A DNA stretch of 64,000 bases from positions 1,240,001 to 1,304,000 of the forward strand of contig NZ_CP177357.1 of the NCBI RefSeq assembly GCF_046845755.1, given 5' to 3'. Each line of letters opens with the position of its first letter. Position 1 is the stretch's first letter. Both the position numbers and the translations under genes were made by a program. Of the stretch, positions 59,748-64,000 are shown one piece after another. This DNA is from Rubrivirga sp046845755. GTDB taxonomy: Bacteria > Bacteroidota > Rhodothermia > Rhodothermales > Rubricoccaceae. The notes below the pieces were generated by a model, which did not search any database, was not told the DNA's origin, and was given only the letters and a program-made list of their open reading frames with translations.

Positions 59748-60488
59748 CTACGCGCCGCGGTCGCGGTCGCTGTAGAACCGCTTGAGCCGGGCCGGAGCCA
59801 CGCCCACGTTCCAGCCGGCCCACAACGCCATATTCCGCAGTTGCTGGCGGAGCGCTCCGTGCCTCCGGTACCGCCGGGCGGACGTGACCACCTCGGCGTC
59901 GAGGAACACGAACCGGCCGTGCTGGCGGACGGCGCGGACGGCGTCGAGGTCCTCGAAGAGGGGCTGCTCCGGAAAGCCGCCAACGGCCTCGAAGACTTCG
60001 CGACGGACGAAGAGCGCGCGGTCGCCAAAGGCGAACCGGTGCCACCGCATCCACAGCCGGGCCTCCCACAGCCGCATGACCGCGCGGCCGACCGGCCCGA
60101 AGTCGCCCCGCTCTTTGACGTCGAACGCCGTCCGGAAGCACCCGGCGACGGCGAGCGGGTCCGCCAGCGCCGCGCGTACGGCGTCGAAGGCGTTGTCGGG
60201 GAGCCGGGTGTCGGCGTGGAGAAACACGAGCACGTCGCCGCTCGCGTGCTCGGCGCCCGCGTTCATCTGCCGCGCTCGCCCGCGGTCCGAGTCGACGACG
60301 TGCGCCTCGGCAAGCGCTGTCCGGGCGAGGTCCGCCGTCCCATCGGTCGATCCACCGTCCGCCACGATGGCCTGCCACGGGCCGGTCTGCCGCTCGACGC
60401 TCGCGAGCGTCGCGCCGATGGCGGCGGCCTCGTCGAGGGCCGGGATGACGACCGAGATGCGGCTCGGGCGCCGGGCGGGATGGGTCAC
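59748..60488 (-). CDS. Family 2 glycosyltransferase, TIGR04283-like
   Basis: 246-residue GT-A glycosyltransferase starting at a GTG. Conserved ISVVIPALDEAAAIGATLAS, ADGGSTDGT, the acceptor-type block GRARQMNAGAEHASGDVLVFLHADT with the DxD-like HADT, and VTSARRYRRHGALRQQL near the end. This pattern matches the TIGR04283 glycosyltransferases often found next to arsenosugar or related sugar genes. No arsenic genes are in this window, so the donor and acceptor are unknown. It follows the DDAH-like gene by 29 nt on the same strand and is probably in its operon. Confidence 0.87.
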   Translation of the reverse strand: MTHPARRPSRISVVIPALDEAAAIGATLASVERQTGPWQAIVADGGSTDGTADLARTALAEAHVVDSDRGRARQMNAGAEHASGDVLVFLHADTRLPDNAFDAVRAALADPLAVAGCFRTAFDVKERGDFGPVGRAVMRLWEARLWMRWHRFAFGDRALFVRREVFEAVGGFPEQPLFEDLDAVRAVRQHGRFVFLDAEVVTSARRYRRHGALRQQLRNMALWAGWNVGVAPARLKRFYSDRDRGA

Positions 60489-60517
60489 GGTCGGGTGCGG
60501 AGGGACGCGCGGGCGCG

Positions 60518-61393
60518 CTACCAGAACATCAGCTTCATGCAGAAGACGGAGCCGCCTGACTTGAGGAACTCGCTGGTGTCGAGCTCGACGACCTCGTAGC
60601 CCGCCGCGCGGAGGAGGCCGTTTGTCTCGTCGCAGCCCTGCTGAATGAGCACGTGCTGGCCGTCCGGCGAGTGCGCGTTGCAGGCGAACCGCTCACGCGC
60701 GTCGGCCTCGGGCGCCTCGATGGTGCGCGGGAAGTGCGCCTTGATCGCCGCGCGGCCCTCCTCGGTAAAGGCGCCCGGGAAGTACAGCGCGGTCTGCTCG
60801 TCGAGCGGGCACAAGCAGGTGTCGAGGTGGTAAAAGTCCGGGTCCGTCAGTTCGAGGGGGATGACGGGGAAGCCCAGGTTGTCGGTGAGCCGCTCGTAGA
60901 CGCTCCGGTCGGTGCGGTAGCCGAAGCCGCCCCACAGGAGGTAGCGGCCGGGGTGCCAGAGCGCGTCACCCATGCCCTCGAAGTCGCCGGGGAGGTCGGG
61001 GTCGAGGCCGGTCGTCTCGTAGCCCTCGCCCTGGAAAAAGCGCTCGTAGTGGGCCACCTCCGGCTTGCGCTGGGGGGCGTGCATCCGGCTCAGGATGACG
61101 CCGCGCTCGCCGCCCGGCGTCCGGTAGGGGAGCGTCTGGTTGGCGCAGAACACCTGATCCGGCAGCCCCGCAGCACCGGCCAGCTCGACCACCTCAATGC
61201 CCAGCCGATCGTAGGCGTCGCGCAAGGCCTCCCACTGCTGGCGCGCCCGCGCGGCGTCGACGTCACCGACGTTGCCGGCCATGTGGGGGTTGATGACATA
61301 CTCCACGCGGAAGTGGTCGGGCGTGGTCATCAGGACCCGGCCGGGGAGCGGGATCGCGGGCAAGGTGTCGACGGAGAGCGTGTCCGGGGTCAT
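60518..61393 (-). CDS. DDAH/arginine-deiminase superfamily hydrolase
   Basis: 291-residue guanidino-modifying enzyme fold. Visible features: RVLMTTPDHFRVEYVINPHM, substrate-binding Asp79 in LPDQVFCANQ, Glu139 in DFEGMGDAL, His189 in FYHLDTCLCPL and nucleophile Cys285 in SGGSVFCMKL, close to the C-terminus. This is the dimethylarginine dimethylaminohydrolase-like clade that hydrolyses methylated arginines or related guanidines to citrulline. Substrate not proven; ornithine or peptidyl arginine derivatives remain possible. A TACCTTCG box 19 nt upstream supports the chosen ATG. Confidence 0.88.
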   Translation of the reverse strand: MTPDTLSVDTLPAIPLPGRVLMTTPDHFRVEYVINPHMAGNVGDVDAARARQQWEALRDAYDRLGIEVVELAGAAGLPDQVFCANQTLPYRTPGGERGVILSRMHAPQRKPEVAHYERFFQGEGYETTGLDPDLPGDFEGMGDALWHPGRYLLWGGFGYRTDRSVYERLTDNLGFPVIPLELTDPDFYHLDTCLCPLDEQTALYFPGAFTEEGRAAIKAHFPRTIEAPEADARERFACNAHSPDGQHVLIQQGCDETNGLLRAAGYEVVELDTSEFLKSGGSVFCMKLMFW

Positions 61394-61411
61394 GGGCGTC
61401 GGAGGTGTGCC

Positions 61412-61419
61412 CGAAGGTA
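61412..61419 (-). promoter_or_regulatory. Putative -7 promoter box of the DDAH-like gene
   Basis: TACCTTCG on the minus strand, last T of TACCTT 21 nt before the ATG at 61393. Exact TANCTTSG match, located after the terminator-like hairpin of the upstream ABC operon. Confidence 0.5.
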
Positions 61420-61447
61420 GCTCGCGGGCATCACGGGCAAACGCACC

Positions 61448-61478
61448 GCGCCCCCGCTGGCCGGGCCGGCGGGGGCGC
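61448..61478 (-). terminator. GC-rich hairpin after the ABC transporter operon
   Basis: Ten-bp perfect stem GCGCCCCCGC (61448-61457) / GCGGGGGCGC (61469-61478) with an 11-nt inner part that can pair further. It starts 24 nt after the stop of the last gene of the minus-strand ABC operon. No real T tract follows, so termination strength is uncertain. Confidence 0.5.
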
Positions 61479-61501
61479 GATGAGACGGTCTGGCAGGGGC
61501 G

Positions 61502-62497
61502 CTAGCGGGGCGAGGCCGCCAGGAAGTCGGGCGTCAGAAAGCCAGAGATGGCGACCCCGTCGGCCTCGGCGTCGACGTCGACGTCGTCGAGCACGTCGAG
61601 GGCCTCGGGCTGATCCTTGAGGCCGATGCGGGCAGCCGAGATCCCGCCGCGGACCACGTCCGCCACGTCGTCGGTGCTGGCCTCGGGCTTGGTGGCCAGG
61701 AAAGCGCGGACGGGGATGCCGCCCTGGTCGAACGACATTGAGACCACGAAGCCGTCGGCGGCGCGGGCAGCCATCGCCGAGGGCGGCGCGTCGGCAGGGA
61801 TCTGCATGGTGTCGCCGAACCCGCGCGCCACGAACCACGCGCCGTCAGGGTAGGCGACGCGGTCGAACAGGGCCTGGAGCTCGGCGTCCGGCGTGAAGGT
61901 CGTGGCGCCGACGCGCGTGAGCATCTGGCGCAGCGTGGCCTCGTCGCCGGCGATCACCATCTGGTCGTTGATGAGCGCAAAGCCGCCGCGGCTTCCGTCG
62001 TCACTCGTGGTGAGGTACACGGGGAGGCCGTCCACGTCGGAGACCTCGAAGTCGACGTCCTCTTGGTCGGCGACGAACTGCTCGATGCGGGCCCGGTCGA
62101 ACCGGCCGTACGCGACGAACGCGCCGCCCTCGGAGCCCTCGCGGCCGGCGACGTAGACGCGGTCGAGGTCCTGCGTCGGGTCGAAGCCGGTCAGGCGGAC
62201 GAACTCGTCGAAGTCGGCCGACCCGCGGCCGGTGACCATGCCGAGGCCGGAGTCGCCGAGCGCGGCCTCCAGCGCCGAGCTCTCGCGCGCAGCGGCCAGG
62301 TTCGTCATGCCGTAGACGTCGGCGTCGGAGGGCAGGATCGCGAGCGCGTCGGTCGTCTGCGCCGACGAGCCGATGCCGGGGGCGCCGAGCGACTCGCTGC
62401 AGCCGACCGCCAGCAGGGCGAGGCCGGCGACGAGCAGGGAGCCGAGGACCGCGGTGAGCGCGAGGCGCGGGGCGCGGCGGAGTGGGTCGACCATCAT
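61502..62497 (-). CDS. Lipoprotein associated with an ABC transporter (DUF3352-like)
   Basis: 331-residue lipoprotein: hydrophobic signal and LLAVGC lipobox (Cys33). The mature part consists of mixed alpha/beta repeats such as LPSDADVYGMTNLAAAR, DFDEFVRLTGFDP, GRFDRARIEQFVADQ and GGFALINDQMVIAGDEATLRQML, which resemble DUF3352-type proteins. Its place as last gene after an ABC permease (5-nt gap) suggests it works with the transporter, perhaps as a periplasmic accessory. Two consecutive ATGs make 62494 an alternative start. Confidence 0.75.
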   Translation of the reverse strand: MMVDPLRRAPRLALTAVLGSLLVAGLALLAVGCSESLGAPGIGSSAQTTDALAILPSDADVYGMTNLAAARESSALEAALGDSGLGMVTGRGSADFDEFVRLTGFDPTQDLDRVYVAGREGSEGGAFVAYGRFDRARIEQFVADQEDVDFEVSDVDGLPVYLTTSDDGSRGGFALINDQMVIAGDEATLRQMLTRVGATTFTPDAELQALFDRVAYPDGAWFVARGFGDTMQIPADAPPSAMAARAADGFVVSMSFDQGGIPVRAFLATKPEASTDDVADVVRGGISAARIGLKDQPEALDVLDDVDVDAEADGVAISGFLTPDFLAASPR

Positions 62498-62502
62498 GGC
62501 AG

Positions 62503-63417
62503 TCAGAAGTCTTTGCGGGAGAAGAGGGCAAACGCGGCTCCGTAGAGGACGGCGCCGAACGCCAGCGACGAGAGGAGCGGGTAGAGGGAGCCTACGGGGT
62601 CGCCCGTGGCGAGTTGCGGGACCATCGTGGTCCCGACGCTGCCGAACTTGGGCAAGAGGTGGTACCCGCCCGCGACGAATGGGCGAACCGTGCGGGACAC
62701 CTGCTCCTGCAGGGTCGGGATGGCCAGAATCAGGCTCACGAAGACGACCCCGAGCGTGACGACAAACGAGAGCGGCCCGCTCCCGCTCCACACGCCGACG
62801 AGGGTCACGACGCTGTACACGACGGCGAACATTGCGAACACGACGCCGATCGCCAGCAGGAACCGCGGGTTCCAGATCCCGGACTTGATGGACATCACCA
62901 GCCAGACGGCGCCGAACAGGTACGTTGCGAGGGCAAGCATGACGGCGAAGATGGCCCCCAGCCGGGCCGCCAGGACCTGCCACCGCGCGAGCGGCTTCGT
63001 CAGCAGCACGTCGACCTGCCCTCGCTCGGTGAGCGCGGCGACCAGGCCGCCCGTGGCGAACAGGGCCAGGATGATCCCGATCCAGTACGCGGCGCCCGCG
63101 ACGAAGGCTTGCGCCCCGAAGACGACGCTTTCGAGCAGCGTGTCGCCAAAGGGGAGCTCCTGGGTCACCGGGTTGCCCTCGTCGTCGAGGATCGGCTCGC
63201 CGTCCCGGTCCAGGATGGGCTCGCCAATCTCGGCTTGCGAGTCTTCGTCGACGGTCTCCTGGCCGAACAGGCGGGCGCCCGCGAGCGACCCGTCGACCAC
63301 GTCGAGCTGGAGGGCGAACGCGAGCGACACCCAGACGAGCGTGGCGACGACGAACAGGCCGACGACGACCTTGCGGGCGCGGAGCTCGCGGAGCGTCAGG
63401 AGAAAGAGTCCGAGCAT
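62503..63417 (-). CDS. ABC transporter permease
   Basis: 304-residue ABC-2-type permease. One membrane helix near the N-terminus (about 15-35), then a roughly 60-residue acidic extracytoplasmic loop (DEDSQAEIGEPILDRDGEPI), then five more helices (about 105-285; GLVAALTERGQVDVLL marks the coupling loop; RWQVLAARLGAIFAVML follows). It is 3 nt after the ATPase gene and forms an exporter of unknown substrate with it; no antibiotic or bacteriocin genes are near. Confidence 0.88.
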   Translation of the reverse strand: MLGLFLLTLRELRARKVVVGLFVVATLVWVSLAFALQLDVVDGSLAGARLFGQETVDEDSQAEIGEPILDRDGEPILDDEGNPVTQELPFGDTLLESVVFGAQAFVAGAAYWIGIILALFATGGLVAALTERGQVDVLLTKPLARWQVLAARLGAIFAVMLALATYLFGAVWLVMSIKSGIWNPRFLLAIGVVFAMFAVVYSVVTLVGVWSGSGPLSFVVTLGVVFVSLILAIPTLQEQVSRTVRPFVAGGYHLLPKFGSVGTTMVPQLATGDPVGSLYPLLSSLAFGAVLYGAAFALFSRKDF

Positions 63418-63420
63418 GGG

Positions 63421-64000
63421 TCAGGCGGTGGCGTCGGCGGGCGTCGTGACGACGTCGATAAAGAGGTCCTCGAGCGACTGCCGCGCGGGCTCGACGGCCT
63501 CGACCTCGACGCCGTCGGCGCGCAGGCGGTCGAGCATGGCGTTGAGGGCGGTCCGGTCGGGCGCCGTCGCGAGAAAGCGGACGAGCCCGTCGGGGCGCTC
63601 GACGGCGTCGCCGACCAGGGCGTCCGCGAGCGCGGCGGCGGTCTCGGCGGAAAGGTCCGTCGTCGTGACGTGCCACGCGCGGCCCTGGCGCGTCAGGTCG
63701 TCGACGGTCCCGTCGCGGACCAGCTCGCCGTCCTTGAGGATGGCGACGCGCGTGCAGACGCGCTCGACCTCGCTGAGCAGGTGGGAGTTCAGAAAGACCG
63801 TGACGCCGTCGTCGCGCAGCGTCTCGATCAGCGTTCGGATCTCGCGGCGGCCGACGGGGTCGACGCCGTCCGTCGGTTCGTCGAGGATGACGAGTCGGGG
63901 ATCGTTCATCAGCGCCTGCGCGATGCCGAGCCGTTGGAGCATCCCTTTGGAATACGTCCCCACGGGCCGGTCGGCGGCGCCGGAGAGGCGGACGAGCGCG
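63421..64000 (-). CDS. ABC transporter ATP-binding protein (partial at right edge)
   Basis: C-terminal part of an ABC ATPase; the frame is open to the right edge, so the Walker A lies outside the window. About 193 codons are visible: the signature GTYSKGMLQRLGIAQAL, Walker B LVILDEPTDGVDP, the switch histidine in FLNSHLLSEVERVC, and a C-terminal domain (TTPADATA end) of ABC-2 exporter type. The GTG at 63963 is internal and should not be taken as the start. Forms an operon with the permease and the accessory lipoprotein. Confidence 0.92.
   Translation of the reverse strand, partial: ALVRLSGAADRPVGTYSKGMLQRLGIAQALMNDPRLVILDEPTDGVDPVGRREIRTLIETLRDDGVTVFLNSHLLSEVERVCTRVAILKDGELVRDGTVDDLTRQGRAWHVTTTDLSAETAAALADALVGDAVERPDGLVRFLATAPDRTALNAMLDRLRADGVEVEAVEPARQSLEDLFIDVVTTPADATA

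Noticed and set aside
1..64000. CRISPR arrays, tRNA/rRNA genes, insertion sequences, prophage
   Set aside because: No regularly spaced repeats, no tRNA-like arms in the short intergenic gaps, and no transposase, integrase or phage structural proteins. The holin-superfamily protein at 44267 is a chromosomal membrane-protein family, not evidence for a phage.

Overview
This window is dense, very GC-rich bacterial chromosome with about 59 protein-coding genes. I see no rRNA, tRNA, CRISPR array, insertion sequence or phage block. The gene content points to the Rhodothermota/Bacteroidota side, most like a marine Rhodothermales (Rubrivirga/Rubricoccus-type) genome. The clues are a GWxTD-domain lipoprotein, a DUF1800 protein, the secreted Bacteroidota family often mislabelled asparagine synthetase B, the uppS - bamA - ompH - ompH order, starts that lack purine-rich Shine-Dalgarno sequences, and a repeated TANCTTSG box 18-25 nt upstream of many starts that resembles a GC-adapted Bacteroidota -7 element (TAnnTTTG). 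The genus is an inference.

Layout. 1-10.5 kb: a DUF1800 gene (with the first codons of a downstream partner at the left edge), serS, a META lipoprotein, an envelope/metabolic cluster (RmlD-like reductase, stand-alone B12-binding subunit, small outer-membrane protein, acyl-CoA thioesterase), an LpxL-like protein without its catalytic motif, and a TPR protein plus the secreted asnB-like protein. 10.5-22.8 kb: dxr - rseP - uppS, a three-gene phosphorelay cassette (multi-PAS/GAF histidine kinase, Rcp1-like receiver, REC-HisKA_3 kinase), then bamA and two Skp/OmpH chaperones closed by a good hairpin. 22.9-28.9 kb: panB, surE, bcp, a PAS-GAF protein without output domain, tpiA and a GWxTD lipoprotein, several overlapping by one base. 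28.9-35.7 kb (minus strand): a cysteine-free FmdB-like protein, a degenerate GH3/serine-hydrolase fusion, a fasciclin lipoprotein with an SDR lacking the usual tyrosine, maf, and an Lnt homologue that has lost all three catalytic residues. 35.8-43.9 kb: orphan ParA, SNF symporter, M14 peptidase, two thioredoxin-fold proteins, RNase D, GMC oxidoreductase. 43.9-51.8 kb: Nfu_N protein, two small membrane proteins, adk, polyprenyl synthase, HPr and enzyme I of a PTS, a sugar-phosphate isomerase and an M24 peptidase. 51.9-57.8 kb: a very large gluzincin - beta-propeller - outer-membrane-barrel protein in one operon with a BamB-like propeller lipoprotein and a PEGA-like protein, then yqeY and cvpA. 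57.8-64 kb (minus strand): a secreted coiled-coil TonB-domain protein, a DDAH-family hydrolase with a TIGR04283-type glycosyltransferase, and an ABC exporter with an accessory lipoprotein whose ATPase runs off the right edge.

The common theme is envelope biogenesis (isoprenoid carrier, outer-membrane assembly, lipoproteins, peptidases) mixed with stress or light/redox sensing proteins. Many genes are chained by TGATG, ATGA or GTGA overlaps, so translational coupling is probably important. The most unusual feature is the number of family members that keep their fold but have lost catalytic or metal-binding residues: Lnt-like, LpxL-like, GH3-like, FmdB-like, SDR and a thioredoxin-fold protein.
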